This document shows, piece after piece, positions 49,357 through 61,792 of a stretch of DNA of 64,000 bases. A program made the translations under genes and the position numbers. The notes under the pieces were generated by a model. The model was not told the origin of the DNA, did no database searches, and saw only the letters and a list, made by a program, of their open reading frames with translations. The stretch comes from Schizochytrium sp. TIO01 (lineage: Eukaryota > Sar > Bigyra > Thraustochytrida > Thraustochytriidae), in contig SMSO01000032.1 in the NCBI GenBank assembly GCA_004764695.1, positions 6,344,668-6,408,667 on the forward strand, given 5' to 3'. The stretch's first letter is position 1. The number at the start of each line of letters is the position of its first letter.

Positions 49357-51450
49357 TTACTTCCCGTTGATTGAATCATCAGGATTGATCGAAGGCACAC
49401 GATGTGGTGCTTCCGCGGGTTCAGAAGAATCTTGCTTCGTCTTCGTAGCCATCTCCGCGACCGTGGTCGGGTCCTGCTGACCCGTTGTTGCGTTGATATC
49501 TGTTTCGTTACGGTTCTCCTTGCCTGCTCTACATGAGTCGGCTGTTTGCGGGTTTTCCTGGTCCACAGAGGGTGCAGATGACTTTGCATCAGATGTGCAG
49601 ATTTCAATACTGCCCTCGTCGATTGTGCTGGCATCCTCAATGCGGCTGCCATTGATTAGGTCATCCTCATCCTCGCTATCAGAAAGGTGAACGCCTTCGG
49701 AGTGAAGCGACATGTTGTCCCCTGACATGTCTTCAATATCGAGAGATTGTGAGGGTACTTGAGCAATCACATCCTCGTGCCCCTCGCGGATAATGGCCAT
49801 GAAATCTTTGACAGTGATTTTACCTTGAAGTCCGAGTGAACTGTTTCTCTCAATGACCTCATCTAGAACCTTGGAGGCATATTTGCCATCCTCATCCTTA
49901 AGGTGCGATCCAAACATAGTGCGGATCTGGTCAACATCGATGAGGCCATCGTTGTCGAGGTCAAGGCGAGAAAAGGCATGTTGGATGATAGTTTCATCGT
50001 GCTCAAAGCTGAGACTGAGTGCTGCAGCAAGGAATTCGTTGAAGTGAACCTTTCCTGTGCGATCGAAGTCCATTGCTTGGAAAATCTCGCGACACTCAGA
50101 ATCGCTGAGTTTGTGATGGCTGGTGAGCTCGTGCTCAAGCTCCTCAGATGTGATGTACCCGTCACCATCCTTGTCAAGGATCTTGAAGGCGTTTTCGAGA
50201 TCTTTAATATCATCGTGGGAAAGCTCATAGGAGACGGCCTGGAGGGCAATCCGTGTGAAACTTGCGTGGCGTGCGTATTGCTGGAGGCTCTTGATGATGC
50301 CATCATGGACCATAGAAGAATCGCTTGAGATGGAGCTAGTTGCTTCAGTTTCCGCCTCCGAGGCAAGTTCCATGCGAAACCAAGGGTGATCGAGGGCCTC
50401 ACGCGCTGTAATGCGCCTCTTGACGTTAATAACGAGGCACTTGCGTACAAAGTCTTTGGCCTCCTCAGAGAGGGTTTTCCAGATGGGACGGGACATGGAG
50501 TAGACACCTCGGAGAGCAGAAGCCATGATTTTTTGTTCCGTTTCGCCCTTGAACGGGGGAGTACCTGAGAGAAGCATATAGACAATGACTCCAAGGGACC
50601 ACATGTCACACTCGACACCGTAGTTCTTCTTGAGAACTTCAGGGGCAATATAGTAGGATGATCCGACAATATCGTGCATTTGCGCTGTTGTAGTGCGGCC
50701 GGAGGACTTGTATTTCACAGAGAGGCCAAAATCGATGAGTACAAGGTCAGACCCGCCTTCCTCGCGGTAAACAAAATTCTCAAGTTTGAGGTCTCTGTGA
50801 ACGATTCCTCTTGAATGAAGGTACGCAATGGCGCTCACCATTTGCCGCGTTGTGTTACGTGCATCAACCTCTGAGAACCTTCCCTTGGGCGAGTCTACCG
50901 TGAGCCTCTTGAAGAGTTCTCCTCCTTCCAGGAGCTCCATGATCAGATACAAGTTTAGGCCTTCCTCCTCATAAGTCTCGTACAGCTTTGCGATGTGCGG
51001 ATGGTCGAGCTTTGCGAGCACAAGAATCTCGTCGAGGAGTTCTTGCCTCCTGTGAGGAGACATGTTCTTGGATAACCTTAAAATCTTACAAGCGAATTTG
51101 CGGCTGTCGTCTCTCCGCTTCACTACACGAACCTGGCCCCAGTTTCCTGATCCGAGCCAGCCGTCCTCGCCAGGTTTTCCGCCAGGAGCTGCTTTCTTGC
51201 GTTTCGGGTGTTGCAGTCCATCGTAGACCTTGCGAATGTCCTCATTCAAATGCAGCTGGACCATGGCTTCATTTAGGGTCGAGAGTTCTCTCTGGTACAT
51301 TGCCTCGCCTGTTAGCGACCCTGACCTCGCCTTCTTCCTTTTCAATTCGTCTGCCGCGCTCTGCTTTCTTGCTGCCGCATCTTTTCCATCTCGCGGCGCA
51401 TTCTTACCATCCGCGGCGCCCTTGGACGCCTTGGATCCTGTGCAGCCCAT
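49357..51450 (-). CDS. Calcium-dependent protein kinase (CDPK)
   Basis: The protein is 697 residues. The N-terminus MGCTGSK fits N-myristoylation at G2 and palmitoylation at C3, so it is probably membrane-tethered. The kinase domain is at about 95-360: glycine loop LGSGNWGQV (99-107), K122 in FACKIL, HRDLKLEN (218-225), DFGLS (240-244), and IAPEVL (268-273). A junction helix is followed by EF-hands at 426-437 (DKDGDGYITSEE), 461-472 (DFDRTGKVHFNE) and 497-508 (DLDNDGLIDVDQ). The fourth hand is degenerate. Calcium binding to the hands releases the autoinhibitory junction and activates the kinase. A ~140-residue acidic Ser/Asp/Thr tail follows. The plant and alveolate family is usually 500-600 residues, so this tail is extra. 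The start is the only fitting ATG. Confidence 0.95.
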   Translation of the reverse strand: MGCTGSKASKGAADGKNAPRDGKDAAARKQSAADELKRKKARSGSLTGEAMYQRELSTLNEAMVQLHLNEDIRKVYDGLQHPKRKKAAPGGKPGEDGWLGSGNWGQVRVVKRRDDSRKFACKILRLSKNMSPHRRQELLDEILVLAKLDHPHIAKLYETYEEEGLNLYLIMELLEGGELFKRLTVDSPKGRFSEVDARNTTRQMVSAIAYLHSRGIVHRDLKLENFVYREEGGSDLVLIDFGLSVKYKSSGRTTTAQMHDIVGSSYYIAPEVLKKNYGVECDMWSLGVIVYMLLSGTPPFKGETEQKIMASALRGVYSMSRPIWKTLSEEAKDFVRKCLVINVKRRITAREALDHPWFRMELASEAETEATSSISSDSSMVHDGIIKSLQQYARHASFTRIALQAVSYELSHDDIKDLENAFKILDKDGDGYITSEELEHELTSHHKLSDSECREIFQAMDFDRTGKVHFNEFLAAALSLSFEHDETIIQHAFSRLDLDNDGLIDVDQIRTMFGSHLKDEDGKYASKVLDEVIERNSSLGLQGKITVKDFMAIIREGHEDVIAQVPSQSLDIEDMSGDNMSLHSEGVHLSDSEDEDDLINGSRIEDASTIDEGSIEICTSDAKSSAPSVDQENPQTADSCRAGKENRNETDINATTGQQDPTTVAEMATKTKQDSSEPAEAPHRVPSINPDDSINGK

Positions 51451-54400
51451 GCTTCACGCTTCACCGTCGCTTGGCCGCCCTGGCCACGAGAGACCTGTTT
51501 CTTTCTTTCCGTGACGACCTTTTCCGAGGTGGGTGGTTTATCTTTGTAGGATTCCTCGTAGTCCCTGACTGGAGTCTCTCAAGGTATGCCCCGTCGCCGT
51601 CGAGCTCCTCCTCGAAGTGCAACAAGATCGACCTTCACTTGAAGATCGACCAAACTCAGACTCCGATTGAACAGCACAAGAGACTAAGAGCAGGAAAAGA
51701 GAGAGGGGGAGAGAGAAAGGTTCAAGCGAACGCGTCGCTGCGTCCACGAACGCGACGCTGCTGTCGTCGAGTCCGCCTGTGTGTATGCGTAACGATGGAC
51801 GTCCAATCGACGCTCAATCGATCGATTGATTGATTGTCTGTTTGAAGAGGACAATGGCTGATCGATCGATTGATCAATTGATTTGCTCGAATGAGGGAAT
51901 GAAATAAATAGGGAATGAATAAATAATGTTTGAACGAAAGTAATTCAGTCGAAGCGATGCGACTTTCTACCTTTTAGTATAATTGGTAGTGTTTCTCTCT
52001 CTTCCTTCTTTCCCTCCTTTTCAAAACAAAAACAAAACAATCAATAAGTTTCTTTCTTCTTCTGATTTGTTTCGTTTTTTACAGTATTTTTCAAACTACT
52101 ATTATTTTAAAAATAAAATAAAACATCTCACTCTTATTGATTAATCCTTTAAAAAAATAAATAAATAAATAACAACATGTAGTACACCATAATTAATAAC
52201 AACTATACAAGCAGAAGAAAAAACATTCTTTTTTATAATGTAATTCACCAAAGTGCTAGAAAGCATTCCCTCTATGCCGTGTTGCAAAATATACTCATCT
52301 ACTCTACGCCTACGGAAACACCTATGCGCGGTGCTAGCAGCTTACAGGAACTGGCACCCTCACTATAGAAACGCTAACCAATCAAGTCAAGTTCTTAATC
52401 AGAGCTTAAAACGTTAAAGTCTTCTTCTGTGAGCAGAGCATCGAAGGTCACTCACTATTCATTCTACTATTCCCACTATCTGCCTCGCTATCTGTCTACA
52501 CGTACGTATCTATATATGTATGTATGCATATATATATATGTATGTATGACTGAGTGAGTGAGTGACAGAAACAACGAACGATGATGCGAATAAATCGATC
52601 CATCGCTCTTTCCCTCTGTTCCCTCCTCTTTCTGTCCTCTGTCTGCTGCTGACTCCTCGATGGGCGTGAGCTCCGCCGCTTCTGCCTCCAAATCGTATCT
52701 CGATCCTTCGAGCCTTTATCTCCATGCTCTCCATCCATCCGCCAACCTATCAGTCAATCAATCGAAGCCTCAACAACTTCAGTTCTTCAGGCCGCGACAA
52801 TCCATATTCTTTCTCTTCTTCGGCTTTCCTTTCGAGCAAATGAACAAACAAACAATCATTAGATAGCCTACTTACTACCCCTACGGTTCCTCCTACCTGG
52901 CGCAGTAGGTACCGTACATACCAAGCATATACATACAAATACGTACTGCATATACTTATGCCTAAGCACATGGCACCTTTCTTCATTTGTTAAAGCTTCG
53001 GTTCCATTTCAAAAAAGAGGCTCGAGTAGTAAGTGCCTACTGAATGCCTAGCAGTCTCTAGGGTAGACAGGAGAAGATGGACTCTATGGGTGGTAATATT
53101 CATTTTCTTTCGTTTCAAAGAAGAGTGAGGGAGAACTCCTCTGATGGAGAGAAAGGAAGAGAAGAAGAAGAAGAAAATAAAATTATAGAAAATAAGGTCC
53201 CTCCGGTAGACCGATCGAAGAGGCTCTTCTTTCTGCGCGCTGCTTGAACAGGAGAAGCGTGCGTGGAAGGGCGCGAACTTGCAGTAGGTCATTGAAATCT
53301 CATCATTCAATTCATGCACGCAGCCAAAGTCGCAGACGAGTGTTTTCTACTTGAATTTTCCATTCGTTTCTTTATAATTATTTAACTTTTTAACGCAATG
53401 TTAGACTATAGCTCTTTTTGATTCTTTCTTTGATTTCGTTTATTTTTAAATGCCTAAAACTGTTAAGGTATCGAGGCCTACCTAGGCACCTGCCTAGGAG
53501 GCGCCTAAGCTTCCCGTCTGTCGTCTCGCCCTGCTTAGTAGTAGTCTCTTTTTTTCTTTTTCTTTTTTTTAATAGAGTCTGTCACTGAGTGCATAGGTCA
53601 GTGTAACTAATGACAACAATGTTATTCTTTGGCGCCTTCTTCGGCATCTCGAGGTTTCAAGTTTCCGTCCCCAAATACCTCACCAAAGTCTTCGAGTCCG
53701 TCGCGTATTCCCGTCCAACTTGCAGCGCTCATCCTGAATCGCTGTGCATATTCCGGACCTCTCACGCATTGCATCATCCTCGCAACGATTCATTTCTAAA
53801 TAAGATAGATGATCTTGATTTTATCCATCCATCCACCTCCTTCTTCTTCTTCTAATTGCAATGACCCTAATCTTCGAAGATGTGAGAGATTTGTGAATCT
53901 TGAGATTGCGAAGGCCATAAATGCGATCGATTGGGAGTCATTGACTCAATGGATCATCGCTCCATCTTCTTTCCTTTCTGCTGTTTGTTCAACCAATAAT
54001 CTGATCATTTTCGCCTCTTCGGCATCATCAGTTTTTAAAAGCAAAGCTAAACAGCAAATCTCACTTTCTCTTTCTCAATCCCTGTAAGATTGCTATAACT
54101 ATTTAGCTAATTAACTAGCTAACTAAGCCAACTACCTGCCCTCACTACTGCTACGAAGGCAGGCTTCCTCCATTTCCCTTCAAGTTCTTTCTTCTTTCTT
54201 CTTTCTTCTTTCTTCCATGCGAAATCAGATGTTGATGACTCTTTTTTCCCTTTTCCCTTTTCCCTTTTTATTTTTTTTAAGAATATACTTTTACAATATG
54301 ATAATTGGTAGTAAGTGCGTGGTATATGACAATAGCAGGTTTCCTAAACCCAGCCTCGGACTCCCAGCTAGGCGCCTACTAGTGTTATCGTTAGGCATCT

Positions 54401-57293
54401 CTATCGCTGGCTAGTTGCCTTCACTCTCAATTCATCTCCAATGGCAGAACAGGGCAAGAACAGCGCTAGGCTTCTTCTTCTTCTTCTTCTTCTTCTTCTT
54501 TCCTTCTTCTCTTTCAGACTCCGTGCTTCTTTCTCCTTATTCGCCCTTCCTCGAAGCCGCCCATCTGAGCTCAGATTTCGCCACTGCCACCGTTCAAAAG
54601 TCCTAGATTCTCAAAGCACTCCGTCATTCTCATTTCTCATTCATTTCGTTCATTCATTCATTCACTCATCCATCTTGATTAATCAATCAATCACAATATC
54701 AATGACTCAAAGCAGGTTAGGCAGCTAGGTAGGGAATAAGTACTGCTAGGAATCTTTTAAAACAGAGCGTCTCAGCTGTAAAATTACCTATTATGGTGAC
54801 GGTGGCAAAAGCAAATGGACTTCTGCAAGTTTCGTGATGCTCTGATGCTTTCCAACTGTATCCTATCGATGGCTGCCAAAGACACGGCTGTTGTTGCTAC
54901 TTACTACCTGACAGGCACTTTTTGCTTGGTTTTTTTTGTTTGTTTTCAAGTCGATGGCGAATCATTGGTCATGGATGGGCCCTTCGCATCATCGTCGCCT
55001 ATCGCATTGATTCGATGCATTCGCTTCGATAGCCGGACCGTAGAAAGACAGACAAACTTGATTCTCACTCACTCACTCACTCACTCCACTCACTCCACAC
55101 TCACTCTATTTCTTTATTTCTTTCTTTATTTATTTTTTAATGATATGATAAAATAAATCTCAACTGTACAAATAACATAGACATAGGTAGGTACAGCGTT
55201 GCCTCCCTATTGTTGCTCTTAGGCACGAGTTACTAAGATTCTTCCGCACGTTCATTCGCTCTGATAGGGACTAAATACTGGTTTTCCAATACATACTACT
55301 GCTATCACCGTAAAAGTTCAAAAACTAAACAAAACAAAACAAAACAAAACTAAACTCTGTTTTCCCTTCTTCTGTCTTTGAGTTAAAGCAGAAACCAAAA
55401 TGAATAGACATTGAAAGAGAGAGCTCCCTCTCAACAGGGACCTGGAAGTTCCCACTGCTACAGCGGCAACTACCCAAAACCTATCATCGCTCTCTCTCTA
55501 TTTATCGCATCGTCTTCCAAGAGCAATTCGCTATTCGCCTGCCGCTAAGGGCTTCTACTGCCGCAGGTAGGGGTCTCGAATTGCTTGCGAATACGGCTTT
55601 GGCTCAATGCAATTCTTGCCCATGAACATGCAATGAACTTGCCTCGCTTTGCAGGATTTGCTTGCTTTCCAAGGCACAACTGAGTCTCGAGGAGAGCAAG
55701 AAATCCAAGCGCCGGCCAAAACAAGGCAGCTCACGCGGAATAAATGAATGAATGAATGTATGCATGAATGAATGCATGTATGTATCTGCGTATCTGTGTA
55801 TATCTATGTATCTATATCGACGTATTTTCACCAAGAAAGGGATGAGAAAACAGATAAGTCAATGATATGTATGTTTCAATCATCTCTGAGTGAGTGCAAT
55901 AGATAAATAATAAGGCTTCTTCGTTCTGGCCATGCGGCGGTGTATTTGTTTGTTTGCTAAAAAGTTTAGAGAATTGGATTTCCGAGTTCTTTGTGTAGTT
56001 TTGCAGCTCAGCAGCAACAGCAGCAAAGCAGCGCAAGGAATCACGAAAGGTTCTGCCTCCGCAGCGCCGCTTCCCGTGGGTCCGTGACCCCGTCTCGGCT
56101 TTGGCTCAACTTTAAGCTCCAATCACCTCGAGTTTGCAGACAAGAGTCCAACTCTTGGAATCCATTCACTCACTCACTCTCTTTCATCCTCCTTGTAATC
56201 AATGTAATTGTAATTTTTATAAATAATACTTTAAAATGATAACAACAAAACAAATAGTAACAATTTTTAATTCACAAACAAACAAACAAAACAAACAAAT
56301 TAAAAAACTGTAAACTTCTGCTTTTCCTCAATGATATATTGCAGTTCTCCGCTTTTGCCTTCGCCTCGAACTGCTGTGACGCATGCAAGAATGCATGCAA
56401 GAGCGCATTAAAGCACCACGAAACCCTTCGGAGGTCTTCGCAGCTCTTCGACGACCCGGCCTGCCTTGCTTGAGAGGCCAATCGCTGTCCTTCGAGGCTT
56501 CGGCTTTCAGATTGTGTCTCACCTCGCGGATCCTGAGGCCGTTGTGCACACTCACTACTAGTACCGCACCTCCAGGCCCTTCTCGAGATCCTGCGCCCAG
56601 TAGCCGCCACATACCCAAAACCGTAGCACCTCCACCAGTTGAAAGGAGCAGGTCAACCGGCCAGCTCCCTCGAAAATGGGTTCCGCAACTCCTACTGGAG
56701 CAGATAGGATTGCGGGTAGGGACCCGGCAGGTAGGGCTCCGATAGGCGCCGGTAGGAGCGCCAGCTAGTCCCACTTTGAGCGCGTGGCGCAAAGAGAGGA
56801 ACGAAGGACACCGCGTTTACAGTGGACCTTCATCTTGAAGCTTCAAGTTTAGCACCGCTGCGTTCGATATCGAAGGCGCGCCCTCGAGGGAGAGTTGAGT
56901 TTGCCGCCATGCGGGTCACGGGAGAAGGTTTCGGACAGACTCCCGCGGCTTCGGAGGACAAGGGGAGACCAAGGCAGAGAAAGTTGAGCTGGAGTCGGAA
57001 AAACGAAAATGAGAACTTTTGACAAATAAAAATGCGATCTTAAAGACGGGAGTTGCAACTAAAAGAGATGACCCAACGCTCTTCATTTCTTTTGCATTTT
57101 AAGTTTTTATTTTCAATATATATTATATATGTATGTATATAATTTAATTTTAACCAGCACACAATTGGAGTTTAAAACATTGCTATTCTTTCGCTTATTG
57201 GAATCATTATTATTGTTATTTATTATTCTGGCTGACACCTTTTAAAAACTAAATGTCATCCAAATAATAGCAGACGAAGAATTCATTTGTGCT

Positions 57294-57460
57294 TTTGAAT
57301 TTCAACTTTTCAACTTTTTAACTTTTCAACTTTTGAATTTGAACTTTTGAATTTTGAACTTTCCAATTTGAACTCTTGAATTTGAAATTTGAATTTGAAC
57401 TTTTGAACTTTCGAATTTGAATTTCAACTTTTGAACTTTTGAACTTTTGAATTTGAAATG
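57294..57460. repeat. Degenerate GAACTTTT/GAATTT tandem repeat
   Basis: About 165 bases made almost wholly of AACTTTTGA and GAATTTGAA units in changing order. The plus strand is rich in T and A; the complementary strand reads as AAAAGTTC/AAATTC. It is intergenic. Confidence 0.85.
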
Positions 57461-59645
57461 AGGTTTCAAGCAAAGCGTGAAAGAGGCAAAGCGGCCGAGG
57501 GAAAGAAAGCTCAGGACCCGGCAGGGCCGGCGTCCCGACGGCCGACGCTGCTCCCTCCCGTGCGCCTGCTGCTCTGCTGGCCAGCCAGGTCCCGCCAGCG
57601 CCGCCCGGCCTCGCTCTGCCTGCCTTGTCAGGCCTTGCTCGCGAGCCTGCCCATGTATACATGCGTACTTACTTAGAGAGGAGAGAGAGAGGGAGAGAGA
57701 CCACGTGCACATGGAGGTCCAAAACGATGTGCTCGAGGCCCTCGCCTTCGCCTTCGCCTTCGCCTTCGCCCTCACCTTCACCGCTACCGCCACCTCGAGC
57801 ATCACCTTCGAGGAGGGCGCGGGACCGCGACGCCGCGACCGCGCCAGGGTCGAGCGGTGGATGGATTTATGGATGGATGGGCGGGTGGGCGGGAACTGGG
57901 AACCGCGGGATCAAGGCGGTTTCTTGGTTTCTTGAGCTGGTCCATCCATCATCCGTTTCTGTGCGAGGCTTTCGAGCATTTCCTCGCTCGCTCGCGACGC
58001 CGCGGCGAGGCGGGAGGCAGGGAGGCAGGCCCCTGCGGCCTCGAGCCCGCGTCCGCCATTGCTTCAGGCCTCGCCAGGATCTCTTCGGGTCGGGTTCGAG
58101 CGCGAGATATCTATCTACCCATCGCGGGAGCACAGGCACATGAATGACTATAGAAATAAAGAGAGAAAGGCGAACAAATCAATCAATCAATCAATCAATC
58201 AATCCAAACAACGTCCATCATGGTGCTGCGGAATTCGGAATGGGCAGCCGTTACCTCCCCCAGCGGCGGCGGCGGGGAGACCGCCTCTCGCGCTTGGCGA
58301 GACCGGACACCTTGCGGGAGCAGCGCTGCCTTCCCCTCGCACGCGCCCTCGCCGCCGTCTTGAAACACGCGCTCCTCGAGCCAAGCCCTCCTCGAGGGAG
58401 TTAGTTCAAGGCCGCCGTCTCCGCGTTCATGGACGCCTCAATACGGTACTACGATTCGAAATCCTTTCTTTGCATCACTATCTTTCGTTCTTTGGACGCT
58501 AACATATTCGGTGTGTTCCATCCATCCACACTAACTAAGAGTCGAACGAACGACTGCCAAGGAGCCTCGTTTGAATTTTAATTTACATTTGAGTCCTTCT
58601 TCTGCTACTCAGGTCTTTCTCTGCCCATTATACCTGCATAAAACTTACCGAAGAAGAGAAGGGCTTTGAATGAATCAAACTTCGAGGAACAATTTGTTGT
58701 TGTTTTCAACAAAACAAATTATTTTCAACTAAAGAAATAACTTTACAAGAAAAGGAAAGAAAAGGAAAGGAAAAGGAAAAAGAAAAAGGAAAAGAAAAAG
58801 AAGATAGACAGGTAAAAGCCCACACAGTATTGGTCGCGCGAGCTAGCTCGGGATCTGGGAGCGGCGAGCGTTAAAGTGCTGGTCCCTCGAACGCATCCGC
58901 TCGCTTCGGGCACACCCGCCATTGCAATGGCTCTCTCTCCCTCTTCTTTAGTCGCCTCCTTGCCTGCGTCCTGAAGACCTTGCTCGCTCGGCTTCGCGCC
59001 GCAAATGCAGCGCAGAGGAGCGAAAGAAACCATTCTTCTCCTTCTCCCTCTTCTTCGTTCTCCTTCTGCTGCTGCATATCTAAGCGCACAGTTAATCAGT
59101 CAGTCGTCAGTTAGTTGGTTAGTCAGTCATGGTTGGTCAGTTAGTTAGATAGATAGATAGTTAGTCCGCGTTTCGAGGCGAAAGCACAGCGAAAGTGCGG
59201 TCGAAGTTTATGGATGTGGGGTCGAATTGAGGCCTTTCGCAGTCGTTGCTGACGACACGTCGAGAAACGCGGACCAAAACAGCGACCGCACAGACGGCTC
59301 TGATTGAAACAGGCAGGCCATGGCGCGAGAAGGCCTCGCTCTTCTGCCAGCGGCGTATGTGCTGCAGAGACCTGCCTCGCTCGAGGCGCCTTCGAGGAGG
59401 GAGGGAGATTGCTTTCTCCTCGGAGCTCGTGGAGAATGAATGAATGAAAGAATGATTGATTGAATGATCGAATGAATGATCGAATGAAAGAATGATCGAA
59501 TGAAAGAAAGAAGGAAAACGCGAGCGCTGCGATTGCGAAGAAACCCGTGCGAGTGCCGGAGGAACGTCCACTTAATGGTTGGGGAAGAGACGGGCCGAAG
59601 CCCGCTTTGTTGCGGTTCAGGCGTAGCATTATAGTGGCGCTTGCT

Positions 59646-59748
59646 CATGATATTCTTCATGATATTCTTCATGATATTCTTCATGATATTCTTCATGATA
59701 TTCTTCATGATATTCTTCATGATATTCTTCATGATATTCTTCATGATA
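59646..59748. repeat. Perfect 12-bp minisatellite (CATGATATTCTT)n
   Basis: Eight full identical copies plus seven bases of a ninth, with no mismatch. Because the unit is a multiple of three, every frame stays open through it (HDIL repeats on plus, MKNI repeats on minus), which creates artificial ORFs. The array is bordered by similar words (ATAGTGGCGC left, ATAGTGGCAT right), as if it grew inside a short duplicated sequence. Confidence 0.97.
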
Positions 59749-60183
59749 GTGGCATTGAGAGAGCGACGGTGAGAAAAGCGAGAAAGCGTTCTCTGCTTTG
59801 AACACTCTCTTCAGCCAAACTTCCTCTCTTCAGTTGATGACTTCTCATAGGAGGAGCGCATACATACATAAAAACAAACAAACAAACACACTTCGAGTTC
59901 CGCTCCTCCGTATGATTCTCTATAGATAGCCGGTAGTAATGATGATGGACACTCAGCGGTGTTCTCTCTTTCTTTCGAGTTAGACTTTCGAGTTAGACTT
60001 TCGATGAAGATTGGTTTCATTGATGGCTTTTCTATCTCAAGTTTATGGGTTTTAATCTTAATCTTTATCTTTTATTTTCATTTTCATTTTCATTTTCATT
60101 TTCATTTTTTTTACATTTCAAAAAGTTAATATTATTAATATTATACAAAATGAAGGGGCTGGTTTTATTTTTTACTTAAATTT

Positions 60184-60204
60184 AAAAAAAAAAAAAAAAA
60201 AAAA
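60184..60204. repeat. Poly-A tract
   Basis: An unbroken run of about 21 A in intergenic DNA. Its length is uncertain in any assembly. Confidence 0.85.
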
Positions 60205-61247
60205 GTTGAATGAAGGCCTTCTCTTTCGCAGATGTTGAAGCCATAGCGATGACGACTCTGCATCTCATCGGCGAATCTGTGACGATCGTCGTCGATTGCG
60301 GTGGTATTAAGGGCCGCTCAGAGCGCTTGAAGCTCGGATAACTCGGGTTCTGCGGTGCTCCCAAAGCCTCGTTTCGTTTTCCTGCTCGAGAACATGCGGA
60401 AATGAAGGGTATATATAAATAATAACACAGTCAGTGAGTGTACGATGTGAGCGAGAGAGGACTTCTTTCGCTGTTCCCCTGCCGTGCCTTCATCCTGGCG
60501 AGGTTCCAGCTCGCTTTGGGTTCTTGCCATTTGCTGTTCTTCTCTGAGTCCTGCCCCATTCTTTGTGCTCCTGCTCCGCCAATCACCCACCGCGAGGGGG
60601 GGAGAGGGCGAACTCCGGTGTCTCCACAAGCTTCTCGCCGCCACAGAAAAGCAGGCTGGAGCGCCGCATTGTCCGCGCCTCAACGAGGCTGTGACAGCGC
60701 GTATCTATCTATCTATCTGTCTATTTTTATCTGTCTGCCTAATATCTCAGACCTCTTTCTCTTCCTTCACAAAGAAGAAGAAACGATTACTGTACTTTTC
60801 ACAATTAAAAAGAAAGAAAGAAAGAGAGAATTAAATTAAAGGTTGTAAATTTAATAATGATGGTAATAATAGTAATCATAATAATAACTAAAAACTGTTT
60901 TTTGTTAATTATCACGCGATTTGTCTCCTTCCTTTTTCCTTCTGTTTCAAACTGGGAATGCGATGAAGAGGGAATACTTTGAATACGACCATTATGAATA
61001 GTGTCTAAAAAGAAGAACCTACTCTGGTAGGAGCAGCTACCCGAGGGCCTAGCCAGGTGCTACGTGCGTTCAGGTTGAGGACTCCAGAATTCGCGCTGTC
61101 TTCTGCTGTTTGACGCACTCCCTCACTCCCTCACTCCCTCCCTCACTCACTCACTCCCTCCCTCACTCACTCACTCACTCACTCACTCCTTCACTCATTC
61201 TTCGCAACGTTGAACTTCTGACTCACTCACTCACTCACTCACTCACT

Positions 61248-61271
61248 CAGGCAGGCAGGCAGGCAGGCAGG
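61248..61271. repeat. (GCAG)n microsatellite
   Basis: Six perfect GCAG/GGCA units directly after a long CTCA array, at the right end of the repeat-rich island. Confidence 0.9.
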
Positions 61272-61792
61272 AGCGAAGGCGTTGGGCTCCGCATCGACAC
61301 GCTCCGAGGAGCGCCGGGCACTGCACAGGCTACCATCGTGCCATGCCTGGCCAACTTGCGGCCTCGCATTGCCCTCGCGAAGGCGTGTGCTTTGCTTGCA
61401 GTCCCTGCTGCTGATGCATGACCAGTTCCTGTGCCTGCGAACTATTGGCAAGTTGTACTATTTGGAAAACGCCAACAAGACAGAAGCGGCGAACGGCTAT
61501 GTCCTCTCCCCAATAGTCAATTAGTATGGCAAATAAAGGTACACCCAATCTTGTCAATATATAGTATGACAAACAGAAGCAAGCAGGTGCACACCCTTCG
61601 TGGCAGCTGAGAGCGCTTCGTTGCGAGAGAGCTTGCGGACTTAGCTATGGCGCAGGCATTGGCACTGCGAGCTTGCGGGGAGCAAGAACGACAAAGCCTG
61701 CTCGACACTGATGATTGCAGGGAAACTGCACGCGACCTGGGTCAGCTCTGCGCAGAGGGGACGAAGAAGCTTGGGCAAGGGGACGGAAGGAG

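Larger units (their letters stand above)
51451..61792. repeat. Microsatellite-rich, gene-poor island (~10 kb)
   Basis: No credible gene in 10.3 kb. Arrays follow one another: (GATT) 51820-51890, (AAAT) 52151-52172, (GTAT/GAGT) 52501-52566, (TTCTTTC) 54186-54215, (CCCTTTT) 54245-54275, (TTC) 54471-54500, (CTCA) 55064-55098, (AAAAC) 55321-55350, (GAAT) 55740-55790, the GAACTTTT/GAATTT degenerate repeat 57294-57460, (CGCCTT) 57740-57775, (AATC) 58176-58204, a purine-rich AAAAGG run 58746-58802, (GATA) 59147-59163, (GAAT/GAAA) 59437-59515, the 12-bp array 59646-59748, (TTTTCA) 60071-60107, and (CTCA/CTCC) 61114-61250. GC-rich patches at 56350-56950 and 57480-59400 open many overlapping Arg-rich frames with no protein features. 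The first few hundred bases hold the CDPK promoter. Confidence 0.75.

Noticed and set aside
56328-58502. Overlapping Arg/Pro/Ser-rich frames of 110-172 residues on both strands
   Set aside because: They come from GC-rich low-complexity DNA and short repeats. Several frames are open at once and none has protein-like composition or a domain.
59208-59801. Frames with MKNI or HDIL repeats
   Set aside because: They are artefacts of the 12-bp tandem repeat, whose unit is a multiple of three.
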